This document shows positions 1 to 7,392 of a stretch of 55,979 nt of DNA, piece by piece. The first letter of the stretch is position 1; each line of letters opens with the position of its first letter. The position numbers and the translations under genes were made by a program. Below the pieces are notes generated by a model, which saw only the letters and a program-made list of their open reading frames with translations, had not been told where the DNA came from and made no database searches. Where the stretch lies: assembly GCA_022843925.1 (NCBI GenBank), contig JALHMS010000003.1, positions 2,461-58,439 of the forward strand. The letters run 5' to 3'. Origin of the DNA: Burkholderiales bacterium (GTDB lineage Bacteria; Pseudomonadota; Gammaproteobacteria; Burkholderiales; Ga0077523).

Positions 1-490
1 TGGAAACAACCCCCGTGGGTCGGGCTCCGCCCGACGCCCGTGTTCCTGGACTCGTTGCTGTGCCCAAGCCGACGCGGTGTCGAGCTGCAGCTCGACCCAC
101 GAGGAGCCTCGCAACGGGATTCGTCGGCGCTGGAAACAACCCCCCGTGGGTCGGGCTCCGCCCGACGCCCGTGTTCCTGGACTCGTTGCTGTGCCCAAGC
201 CGACGCGGTGTCGAGCTGCAGCTCGACCCACGAGGAGCCTCGCAACGGGATTCGTCGGCGCTGGAAACAACCCCCCGTGGGTCGGGCTCCGCCCGACGCC
301 CGTGTTCCTGGACTCGTTGCTGTGCCCAAGCCGTCGCGGTGTCGAGCTGCAGCTCGACCCACGAGGAGCCTCGCAACGGGACTCTTCGACGCTGGAAACA
401 ACCCCCGTGGGTCGGGCTCCGCCCGACGCCCGTGTTCCTGGACTCGTTGCGTGCCCAAGCCGTCGCGGTGTCGAGCTGTCGCCCGACCTA
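1..490. repeat. 131-bp tandem repeat array with internal palindromes
   Basis: Four successive units start at about 1, 131, 262 and 393, nearly identical over their length; the fourth diverges after about position 478. Each unit holds a 7-bp hairpin (GTCGGGC, 3-nt loop, GCCCGAC; 19-35 in unit 1), a perfect 18-bp palindrome GTCGAGCTGCAGCTCGAC (79-96), and outer arms CGTGGGTCG (14-22) and CGACCCACG (93-101) that pair across the unit. The array may extend beyond the left edge. The period is not a multiple of three and all frames stay open, so the ORFs here are a by-product. It ends about 40 bp past the mtnA stop. Function unknown; a REP/BIME-like element is possible. Confidence 0.85.
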
Positions 491-530
491 CTCGCCCATG
501 GCAAGCGTCGGATGGGACTGATCCGATCCA

Positions 531-1574
531 CTAGGCCGGGCGGTTCAGCATGGCCAGGGAATCGGTCGATGGCGCATGAACGACGCCCCTTTCAGTCACG
601 ACGGCGGTGACCAATTCGGCGGGCGTGACGTCGAATGCCGGGTTGAACACGGGCACGTCCGGTGCCCAGACCTCCGTCCCGTAGCCCCGGACCTCTGCCG
701 CGTCGCGTTCCTCGATCGGGATCGCCGCGCCCGTCGCCAGCGTGAAGTCGAAAGTGGCGAGCGGCGCCGCGACGAAGAACGGCACGCCGTGGCGGCGCGC
801 CAGGACGGCCAGCGGGTAGGTTCCGATCTTGTTGGCGACGTCGCCGTTGGCGGCGATGCGGTCTGCGCCGACGATCACGATGTCGACCAGGCCACGGGCC
901 AGAAGGCTCGCGGCGGCGACGTCCGGGAGCAGCGTGACCGGGATGCCGTCGCGATGCAGCTCCCAGGCGGTCAGGCGTGCGCCCTGCAGGACGGGGCGGG
1001 TCTCGTCGGCATAGACGTGCACGCGGCGACCCGCCGCCACGGCCGAACGAATCACGCCGAGCGCCGTACCGTGGCCTGCCGTCGCGAGGGCACCGGCGTT
1101 GCAGTGCGTGAGGATCCGGGCGCCATCCGGAACGAGAGCGGCGCCGTGGGCGCCCATGCGTCGATTCGCCTCGACGTCCTCCGCGAACACTGCCTGCGCC
1201 TCACGAGCGAGCGCGGAAACGATCGCATCGATGTCCGCGTGCGCCACGTTCTCCCAGGCGGCCCGCATCCTGCCGAGCGCCCAGAAGAGGTTGACCGCGG
1301 TCGGGCGGCTCGCGCCGAGGACTTCGAATCCCGCCTCGAGCGCGGCGGCGAACGCGGTGTGCGCATGATCCCGGAGGCGGTACGCCTCGACCGCGATGCC
1401 GAACGCGGCGGCGCATCCGATGGCGGGTGCACCGCGGACGGCGAGGTCGCGGATGGCTTCCGCCGCCGCGGCGGCGGAGTGCAGGCGAAGGTAGGTCTCG
1501 CGCAGGGGCAGGGCGCGCTGGTCGAGGATTTCGAAGGACGCAGGCGGCTGCCAGCGGAGGGTGTCGAATTTCAT
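531..1574 (-). CDS. mtnA: S-methyl-5-thioribose-1-phosphate isomerase MtnA
   Basis: 347 aa, the usual length for MtnA, which converts 5-methylthioribose-1-phosphate to methylthioribulose-1-phosphate in salvage of methylthioadenosine. Family hallmarks are visible: VRGAPAIG near residue 47, the THCNAG motif with the catalytic-type Cys158, and VGADRIAANGD with the acid/base Asp238, followed by NKIGTYPLA. The start is the ATG at 1574, in an ATGA overlap with the stop of the upstream aldolase gene, so the two are translationally coupled. No mtnK, mtnB, mtnC or mtnD is in the window, so the phosphate source (MtnK or MtnP) must lie elsewhere. Confidence 0.95.
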   Translation of the reverse strand: MKFDTLRWQPPASFEILDQRALPLRETYLRLHSAAAAAEAIRDLAVRGAPAIGCAAAFGIAVEAYRLRDHAHTAFAAALEAGFEVLGASRPTAVNLFWALGRMRAAWENVAHADIDAIVSALAREAQAVFAEDVEANRRMGAHGAALVPDGARILTHCNAGALATAGHGTALGVIRSAVAAGRRVHVYADETRPVLQGARLTAWELHRDGIPVTLLPDVAAASLLARGLVDIVIVGADRIAANGDVANKIGTYPLAVLARRHGVPFFVAAPLATFDFTLATGAAIPIEERDAAEVRGYGTEVWAPDVPVFNPAFDVTPAELVTAVVTERGVVHAPSTDSLAMLNRPA

Positions 1575-3118
1575 GAAGTGGCGAGGCTCCGTTGCCAGTG
1601 ATCGACGATGCGGTCGACGACGATGTCGTCCTGCCCCGGCGTGCACGCGAGGCCACCGGCAGGGGAATGGGCCAGCACGTGTTCGAGCAACCCGGCGCAC
1701 TCCGCCTGCGCGGCGATCACGACATCGACGCCGCCGTGGTCGTACACGGCATCGACGAGCACGGCATCCGTGACGTCCGCGGCGATGATGACATCCGCCC
1801 CGAGGTCGGTCAGCCGCTGCAGTGCCACGGCATCCACGGTCCCCGCGGTGAGCACGATGCACCCCAGGAGCGGGAGGTCGGTTGCGCGACGCGCCAGCTT
1901 TCGACGCTCGTGACCGCCGTAGTGCACCTCGGCGGCGAGGATGTCGGCTGGCGGCAGCGCGCGATACCGATCGTGGCCGGCGGCCCGGGTTGCGATCGCG
2001 ATGTCGTGCACGACGACCTCCGCGACGATGCGGGCCTGACGGGCGTCGGTGCTGGTGGAGATCACCCCGAACGCGGGATCGATCAGGACGCGTGGCGCGG
2101 GGTCCGGCAGGTCCGTCGCGGCGTATGGCGCACCGTGCGCGGCGAGATACGTTCGATACGCTGCCGCATAGCCCGCGACGTCGAATCCGAGGGCAGGGAT
2201 GCGCTTCGTGAAAATGGCGTGCTGCGGCGTCGGCGGCCCCTGCAGGCCAACGGTTTCGATGTCCGCGCGCCGCGCGAAGGCAGACGCCTCCGGGTGGGCA
2301 TCGACGATCATCGCGACGGGAAAACCCGCGACGCGGGAGAGCGTGAGACGCAACGCGGCCAGCCGTTTCGCGCCGTCCGGATTGCGTCGGGGCGCCGCCG
2401 CGCGGGGCAGCGTCCAGGCGCCGCGACCGGCGAGCCAGTCCTCGGCGCGCGTGACGAGTGCCCCCATGCGTTCGTAGGCGCTGCGGGCATCGTCTCCGAA
2501 GGCCACGACACCGTGGGACGCGAGGAGCAGGCCCGTGGTGTTGCCGGTGCCCTGCCGGGCGAAGGTGTCGCGACACGCGAGCGCCAGCTCGAACCCGGAG
2601 TGACGGAAGGGCACGAGCGGCGCCGTGTCGCCGAAGATCTGCGCCGCGATGGCCTCGGCGGACTCCGTGTCGAGGAGGGCGAGCACGCTGTCCGCGTGCG
2701 TGTGCTCGACGAAGCGGCCGGGGAGGAAGGCGTGCATCAACGTCTCGATGGACGGTCTGGGCGTCGACGGGTCCAGCGCGAGCGGCAGGAGGGCGGCCGC
2801 CAGTCCGGCGTTGTCGAGGAGAGGTCCGTCGAGCAGCTCGCAGGCGGCAGTCCGGTCGATCGGGGTGAAGTGCTCCGGGCCCACGAACGCGAGATCCGCA
2901 CCGGTCCCCTTGACCCACACGCACGGTCGCCCGTCTGCCCATGCCCCCTTGATCGACGTGTTCCCGCCGCCCTGCATGACGAGCGATGCGTCGGCACCGA
3001 GCAGGCGCGAAGTCCAGGCGCGGAGGTCGAGTTCGCTGCGCGGCTTCGATGCTTCCACGTCGTCCCAGGCGGATCGGTAGCGTGTCCGCACCGCAGTCCA
3101 GCTAGACTCGAGCGCCAT
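1571..3118 (-). CDS. class II aldolase/adducin-type protein with C-terminal Rossmann-like domain
   Basis: 515 aa. Residues ~30-250 are a class II (fuculose-phosphate type) aldolase fold: GGGNTSIK near 50-57, Glu125, and HTH at 139-141 as likely metal ligands. Residues ~390-515 read like part of a Rossmann domain (LTAGTVDAVALQRLTDLGADVII), as in bifunctional aldolase/short-chain dehydrogenase proteins, but shorter. Start ATG 3118 has a strong AGGAGG four bases upstream. It overlaps mtnA by 4 nt. A class II aldolase next to mtnA suggests cleavage of methylthioribulose-1-phosphate to DHAP and an aldehyde (the DHAP shunt), but known shunt aldolases are much shorter, so the substrate is inference. 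Confidence 0.8.
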   Translation of the reverse strand: MALESSWTAVRTRYRSAWDDVEASKPRSELDLRAWTSRLLGADASLVMQGGGNTSIKGAWADGRPCVWVKGTGADLAFVGPEHFTPIDRTAACELLDGPLLDNAGLAAALLPLALDPSTPRPSIETLMHAFLPGRFVEHTHADSVLALLDTESAEAIAAQIFGDTAPLVPFRHSGFELALACRDTFARQGTGNTTGLLLASHGVVAFGDDARSAYERMGALVTRAEDWLAGRGAWTLPRAAAPRRNPDGAKRLAALRLTLSRVAGFPVAMIVDAHPEASAFARRADIETVGLQGPPTPQHAIFTKRIPALGFDVAGYAAAYRTYLAAHGAPYAATDLPDPAPRVLIDPAFGVISTSTDARQARIVAEVVVHDIAIATRAAGHDRYRALPPADILAAEVHYGGHERRKLARRATDLPLLGCIVLTAGTVDAVALQRLTDLGADVIIAADVTDAVLVDAVYDHGGVDVVIAAQAECAGLLEHVLAHSPAGGLACTPGQDDIVVDRIVDHWQRSLATS

Positions 3119-3563
3119 GCACCCTCCTGCTCCCGTCGACATCCGTCTGATGACCTGGGCGACCGGCGCCCAGCGACTGTCGGCCGTGCGCCGCGCCGTC
3201 TTCATCGTCGAGCAGCACGTCCCCGAAGCGCTCGAATGGGACGACGACGACGCCCGGAGCATCCATGCGCTTGCCGAATCGCGCACCGGGTTGCCGGTCG
3301 GCACGGCGCGACTCCTGCCGGACGGCCACATCGGTCGGATGGCCGTGCTGCGTGAATGGCGCCGGTCGGGCGTGGGGGCGGCACTGCTGCGCAGCCTCCT
3401 GGGCGAGGCCGCCTCGCGCGGGCACCGGATCGTCCGGTTGAACGCGCAGGTCCGGGCGATCGGGTTCTACGAACGCTTCGGGTTCGAGGCGCACGGTCCG
3501 CTCTTCGACGATGCGGGCATCCCGCATCGGGCAATGCGCCTCAACCCGGCTGCGCATCGATAG
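3117..3563 (+). CDS. GNAT family N-acetyltransferase
   Basis: 148 aa, the size of a single GNAT domain. It opens with an RAVFIVEQHVP segment typical of ElaA/YjcF-like members. The acetyl-CoA pyrophosphate loop is seen in GRMAVLREWRRSGVGAALL (Q/RxxGxG/A pattern), and the C-terminal AIGFYERFGF motif is present. The acceptor substrate cannot be predicted. The ATG at 3117 shares the CATG tetramer with the divergent aldolase start at 3118; no clear Shine-Dalgarno precedes it, so a later start is possible. The 3' end overlaps the convergent NRDE gene by 23 bp. Confidence 0.88.
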   Translation: MHPPAPVDIRLMTWATGAQRLSAVRRAVFIVEQHVPEALEWDDDDARSIHALAESRTGLPVGTARLLPDGHIGRMAVLREWRRSGVGAALLRSLLGEAASRGHRIVRLNAQVRAIGFYERFGFEAHGPLFDDAGIPHRAMRLNPAAHR

Positions 3564-4335
3564 GGTGTGACAGCGACACTTCGATCACCACGCGTCCGGT
3601 TTCCGCGCCCCGCGCATCGAAGGTGCGCTCCTCGAACCTCAGCAGCCCGTCGCGGTCCGCCGTGACCACCGACGAACTGCGCGTCCCGTACTCCGGCGAC
3701 ACGATGAACGCCGTGGCGAGGCGTCGCTCCCAATCGACGGGCACACCGGTGCTGGGCAGATCGACGTCGGCCACGGGTGTCCGATCGGCGAGCGCGTCGA
3801 ACAGTCTGTCGGCGAGAGCGCCTCCGGTTGCGTCGAGCGCGCGCGCCGCATCGCGCCGTAGCCGCTCCGCTTTCGGCCAGGGTGTGTCGACAAGGTGGTT
3901 GCTCAGGGTATGAAGCCCGTTCCGAAGACGGCGCACGCCGCCGCGATTGGAGCCATACCACACTCCGGAGGCATCGGCTGCGATGAGGTTGAATCCATCG
4001 TGACGATCCCCCTCCGCGACGCGGCGGGCCACGTAGTGGTCGGCGCCTGGAGGGTCGGCGTCGTCGAGAAAATCACTCACGAGCAGACCGCGGGATCGGG
4101 CGTCCGGCACGCGTCGGGCCGGATCGCGGTAGTTGGTCACGGTGGCCAACGCGCCGCGAGCCGAGACGCCCAGCCATGTTCCGCCCTTCTCGACATCCCG
4201 CCCGGCAATGATTCCGGGGCGATCGACCCAGCGATGGGCGGCGAGCGTCGGACGTGCATGGAACTCGTCGCGATTGCCGGCCAGTACGAATGGGAAGTCA
4301 GGATGCCGATCGAGGGCGACGACGATCAGGCACAT
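3541..4335 (-). CDS. NRDE family protein
   Basis: 264 aa. It begins MCLIVVALDRHPDFPFVLAGNRDEF, with the Asn-Arg-Asp-Glu signature that names the family; the initiator is followed directly by Cys2, as in Ntn-hydrolase-like proteins. Later motifs GGTWLGVS and TNYRDP are also family-typical. The cellular role of NRDE proteins is not established. The ATG at 4335 overlaps the end of the upstream DUF4936 gene by 10 nt, so it is the last gene of a ygfZ-DUF4936-NRDE transcription unit. The longer frame reaching 4473 belongs to the shadow of the preceding gene. Confidence 0.88.
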   Translation of the reverse strand: MCLIVVALDRHPDFPFVLAGNRDEFHARPTLAAHRWVDRPGIIAGRDVEKGGTWLGVSARGALATVTNYRDPARRVPDARSRGLLVSDFLDDADPPGADHYVARRVAEGDRHDGFNLIAADASGVWYGSNRGGVRRLRNGLHTLSNHLVDTPWPKAERLRRDAARALDATGGALADRLFDALADRTPVADVDLPSTGVPVDWERRLATAFIVSPEYGTRSSSVVTADRDGLLRFEERTFDARGAETGRVVIEVSLSHPIDAQPG

Positions 4336-4619
4336 GGTGCTGGCTCCACGAATCGCTCCACGTGGCGCACGCCATCCATGGCCAGGGTGCCGAGTCCTTC
4401 TGCGGCAGCGATCCCTGCCAGCTTTTCGCAGAACGCGGCGGTGTCGCCGACGGCCTCGTAGACCTCCATCCACGTTCCGGGATCGTCCTGACGACGCATG
4501 GCGCGACCCTTCACGCCGGTCGCCCTCGTGACGGCCTCCAGGAGGCGGCGGACGCCGTCTGTGGCTGCGTCCTCGTCGGCCGCCGCAACGCGGTAGTACA
4601 CATACACGTGAACCCTCAA
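4326..4619 (-). CDS. DUF4936 family protein
   Basis: 97 aa small protein recognised as DUF4936: begins RVHVYVYYRV and has a conserved MEVYEAV segment near the middle. Function unknown. No ATG is available in the right place; the best start is a TTG at 4619 in a TTGA overlap with the ygfZ stop, implying translation coupled to ygfZ. An internal GTG at 4607 is an alternative. It ends inside the start of the NRDE gene. Position directly after ygfZ is a pattern I associate with betaproteobacteria. Confidence 0.75.
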   Translation of the reverse strand: MRVHVYVYYRVAAADEDAATDGVRRLLEAVTRATGVKGRAMRRQDDPGTWMEVYEAVGDTAAFCEKLAGIAAAEGLGTLAMDGVRHVERFVEPAPCA

Positions 4620-5548
4620 GCGACAGGATCCGGATGGACGCGTTGAAGGTCGGACGTTCTGCCGCCGGCGGTGTGGAGGTTGTCCGATCCTGCCGCCGTG
4701 CCGTCGATCACCGCCAGCGCCTCCACCGCCTGACCGGGAACGGCGACGGCGCGGAGCACTGTACCCACCTGCTGTTCGTCGGCGAGAACGGGGTCTCCAG
4801 GCGCCGCGGGGCCTGCAAGCACGAGGCGGTAGAGGTGCCGCTTCACCGTCCCGAGGTAGCGAGTTCTCGCGACGATCTCCTGTCCCGGATAGCAACCCTT
4901 CGTGAAGCTCACTCCGTCAATGCGATCCAGCCCGACCATCTGCGGCACGAAGGCATCTTCGAGGGCCGGCAGGATCCAGGGGAGACCCGCGCGGACATCG
5001 ACAAGATCGGCGAGGCGCGGGTCGATGGGGGACATCGCCAGCGTTGTGGCCAGGGCGGAGCCGCCCTCGCCCGACAGGTGCGCGACCAAACCCTCCGTCG
5101 TCCCGAAGACCGCCGCGCTGGCGGTCCGCCGGAAATCGCCGGCACCGATCGCTCCGATCTGCAGCGCATCGTGCGCTGTCGCGGTTGGCTTCGTTCCCGT
5201 CACCGCAACTGCGACCGTCAGCGTGTCCAGAGGCGCCAGTGTCACCTTGGATCGCAGCACGAACTTGCGGAGCCGGTTCGCGAGGCCCGCGGCGCTTCCC
5301 GCCGGGAGCTGCAGCACGTAGCCGGTTTCCGATCGGCCGGCCCGGAACGTCGCGATGAGGCGACCCTTCGGGGTGCAATAGCCGGCCCACGTCCAGCGCC
5401 CGACGGGCAATCCTTCGACGTCGGCCGTGCACTGACCCTGCAGGAACTTCGGCGCGTCCGTGCCGGCGACCTCGAGCAGTTCGAGGTCGGTGCGCAGGGC
5501 GAGCGAATCCGGGGGGGGCGAGGGTGGAACGGTGGCGGAAGGCGGCAT
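4616..5548 (-). CDS. ygfZ: YgfZ/GcvT-domain folate-binding protein
   Basis: 310 aa, normal length. The diagnostic KGCYPGQE motif is at residues 217-224 with the functional Cys219, followed by IVARTRYLG. The N-terminal part has the GcvT-like fold (FLQGQCTADV, GYCTPKGRLIATF). YgfZ proteins bind tetrahydrofolate and support assembly or repair of certain iron-sulfur enzymes, including the tRNA methylthiotransferase MiaB. It is the first gene of the unit with DUF4936 and NRDE and is divergent from the YgfX-like gene, so a promoter lies in 5549-5633. Confidence 0.93.
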   Translation of the reverse strand: MPPSATVPPSPPPDSLALRTDLELLEVAGTDAPKFLQGQCTADVEGLPVGRWTWAGYCTPKGRLIATFRAGRSETGYVLQLPAGSAAGLANRLRKFVLRSKVTLAPLDTLTVAVAVTGTKPTATAHDALQIGAIGAGDFRRTASAAVFGTTEGLVAHLSGEGGSALATTLAMSPIDPRLADLVDVRAGLPWILPALEDAFVPQMVGLDRIDGVSFTKGCYPGQEIVARTRYLGTVKRHLYRLVLAGPAAPGDPVLADEQQVGTVLRAVAVPGQAVEALAVIDGTAAGSDNLHTAGGRTSDLQRVHPDPVA

Positions 5549-5633
5549 CTATGGGGTCTGGGACGAGAGGGTGACTGGCGGAAGATCGCGGTCGATTATA
5601 GTGGCCCACCTTCCCGTCCAGCAGAGCAGGTCC

Positions 5634-6119
5634 ATGATCCGGACGATCATCGTCGATGCGGAACTCCGAGCCTCGCGTGAGCTTGCCGCGCTCATTGCGT
5701 CGACGCATGCCCTGGCGGCTGCGTGTCCGTGGCTCGCGGGTCTGCCCCTCTGGGCTTCCATTCCCATCGCGGCCTTGGTGCTGGGCTGGGGTGGGCGACA
5801 GGTCCGGTCGGTCGCGGGCCAGCGGCAGCCGGACGGGGTCACGCGGCTCCGGCTCCATGGCGACGGCCGGATCCTGCTCGTGGGGCGCTCCGCGGAGGCT
5901 GTCGATGGTCAGTGCGTCGGCATCGAGGTGCTCGGGCCCTGGGGTGCCGTCGTTTCGTGGCGTGGTGTCGATGGGCGGGTGTCCCGCCTGGTCGTCTGGC
6001 GGGACCAGTGCGATGCGCGAACGCTGCGCAGGCTGCGGATCGCTGCGCGATGGAGCACCGGTGTCTCCGCCGGCCAGGCCTCTCGCGGCGCATTCGGAGA
6101 ATCCCGTGAACTCGCGTGA
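5634..6119 (+). CDS. YgfX-like small membrane protein
   Basis: 161 aa. A hydrophobic stretch at about residues 29-51 (LAAACPWLAGLPLWASIPIA, then ALVLGWG) could form two short membrane helices, followed by a beta-rich soluble part and the terminal RDQCDARTLRRLRIAARW, which resembles the end of YgfX/CptA proteins. In many proteobacteria a ygfX-type gene sits just upstream of nadB or rpoE, as here. Assignment rests on topology, the C-terminal motif and position; overall similarity looks low. The ATG at 5634 has a GAGCAGG purine run ahead of it. Confidence 0.6.
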   Translation: MIRTIIVDAELRASRELAALIASTHALAAACPWLAGLPLWASIPIAALVLGWGGRQVRSVAGQRQPDGVTRLRLHGDGRILLVGRSAEAVDGQCVGIEVLGPWGAVVSWRGVDGRVSRLVVWRDQCDARTLRRLRIAARWSTGVSAGQASRGAFGESRELA

Positions 6120-6145
6120 ACCTTTCGGTGAAACCCACGGTCTGT
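6118..6145 (+). promoter_or_regulatory. candidate sigma-E-type promoter upstream of rpoE
   Basis: GAACCT (6118-6123) is followed after 17 bases by TCTGT (6141-6145), close to the sigma-E pattern GAACTT-N16/17-TCTGA. It lies about 120 bp before the rpoE start, overlapping the end of the YgfX-like gene. Autoregulation of rpoE from such a promoter is well known in other proteobacteria. A second, sigma-70-like -10 (TATACT) occurs near 6192 without a convincing -35. Confidence 0.4.
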
Positions 6146-6265
6146 GCGCGCTGGTAACAAGACGAAGCCGAAACGGCGCCGGGGCAGGCCGCTATACTCC
6201 AGGCGCTTTTTTTGGACAGGCGCACCGGGCGTCCCGGGAGACGAGGCGGTTCTGGAACATGGTTC

Positions 6266-6865
6266 ATGAGTGATCGGGAAATCGACCAGCAGTTGGTCGA
6301 GCGGGCGCAGAAGGGCGACAAGCGCGCGTTCGACATGCTCGTGGTCAAGTATCAGCGCAAGCTGGGCAGGCTCCTGTCCCGATTCATCCGCGATGCGGCC
6401 GAGGTCGAAGACGTCGCCCAGGAAGCCTTCATCAAGGCCTATCGCGCGCTGCCCTCCTTCCGAGGGGACAGCGCCTTCTACACGTGGCTGTACCGGATCG
6501 GCATCAACACCGCGAAGAATTACCTTGTCGCGCGCGGTCGGCGGGCACCGACGAGCACGGGCTTCGACAGTGAAGAGGCCGAAGGCTTCGAGGACGCCGA
6601 GCTGCTCCGGGACGTGAACACGCCCGAAGCGGAACTGATGAGCAAGCAGATCGGCAACGTCGTGAACGAAACCATGGCGGAGTTGCCAGAGGAACTGCGC
6701 ATGGCGATCACCCTGCGCGAGATCGAGGGGCTGTCCTACGAGGACATCTCCACGATCATGAACTGCCCCATCGGGACCGTACGGTCGAGGATCTTCCGGG
6801 CCCGCGAGACGATTGCCGAGCGGCTCAGGCCACTCCTCGGAACGAGCAAGGACAAGCGATGGTAG
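6266..6865 (+). CDS. rpoE: RNA polymerase sigma factor RpoE (sigma-E, ECF family)
   Basis: 199 aa. Region 2 is clear (DVAQEAFIKAYRALPSFRG, FYTWLYRIGINTAKNYL) and region 4 carries the DNA-binding helix-turn-helix (LREIEGLSYEDISTIMNCP, then GTVRSRIFRARE). It directs transcription of envelope-stress genes and is held by the anti-sigma factor encoded next. ATG 6266 gives the canonical MSDREIDQQLVERAQKGD N-terminus; the upstream in-frame ATG at 6212 would add an unlikely 18 residues. It overlaps rseA by 7 nt, so sigma and anti-sigma are co-translated. Confidence 0.96.
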   Translation: MSDREIDQQLVERAQKGDKRAFDMLVVKYQRKLGRLLSRFIRDAAEVEDVAQEAFIKAYRALPSFRGDSAFYTWLYRIGINTAKNYLVARGRRAPTSTGFDSEEAEGFEDAELLRDVNTPEAELMSKQIGNVVNETMAELPEELRMAITLREIEGLSYEDISTIMNCPIGTVRSRIFRARETIAERLRPLLGTSKDKRW

Positions 6866-7392
6866 AACGCGAACGCATTTCCGCCCTCATGGACGGCGAA
6901 CTGACCGACGACGAGTTCGCCGGCCGTATCCAACAACTCAGAACCGAGGAGGGCGCCGAGGACTGGCGTACATACCACCTCATCGGTGATGTTCTCCGGG
7001 GGGATTCGATGTTCTCCTCGGGCTTCGCGCAGAAGGTCCAGGCCGCACTCGCCTCGGAGCCGACGGTCCTCGCGCCCGCCCCCCTTCGGAAGCCGGGCCA
7101 CGCTTTCCAGCGCTATGCGATGGCAGCCGCAGCGTCGGTGGCCGGAATCGCCGTGGTGGGTTGGTTTGCACTGGTGAATCACGAAGCGGGGAAGGTGGAC
7201 GTTGCGGATGGCAATCCTCCTGCGACCGTCGCCCCCCCGGTGGCGTCCAGCCGGGCGGCGATTGCGCAAGGCGATGGTGCGGTTGGCGAATACCTCCGGG
7301 CGCATCAAGAGGTGTCCCCGACGGCGGAACTGCACGGCTTGGCGGCGTACATCCGGACGGTCTCCACTCAAGACGACGCCGACGGACAATGA
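6859..7392 (+). CDS. rseA: sigma-E anti-sigma factor RseA/MucA
   Basis: 177 aa. The N-terminal cytoplasmic domain has the RseA signature: ERISALMDGEL, WRTYHLIGDVLRGD. One transmembrane helix is predicted at ~87-106 (YAMAAAASVAGIAVVGWFAL), then a periplasmic tail of ~70 residues. It binds RpoE at the membrane and is destroyed by regulated proteolysis (DegS then RseP in the known system). It overlaps rpoE upstream and rseB downstream (ATGA), which fixes both ends. Confidence 0.93.
   Translation: MVERERISALMDGELTDDEFAGRIQQLRTEEGAEDWRTYHLIGDVLRGDSMFSSGFAQKVQAALASEPTVLAPAPLRKPGHAFQRYAMAAAASVAGIAVVGWFALVNHEAGKVDVADGNPPATVAPPVASSRAAIAQGDGAVGEYLRAHQEVSPTAELHGLAAYIRTVSTQDDADGQ

Noticed and set aside
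1-490. Possible CRISPR array
   Set aside because: Units are 131 bp with no alternation of short repeats and unique spacers; the whole unit is conserved.
15-610. Three overlapping open frames of 164-177 codons on the plus strand
   Set aside because: They translate the 131-bp tandem repeat in all three frames, because the period is not a multiple of three; no ribosome sites and no recognisable domain.
1592-3355. 587-codon plus-strand frame
   Set aside because: Antisense to the aldolase; Arg/Gly-rich composition without domains, a usual high-GC shadow.
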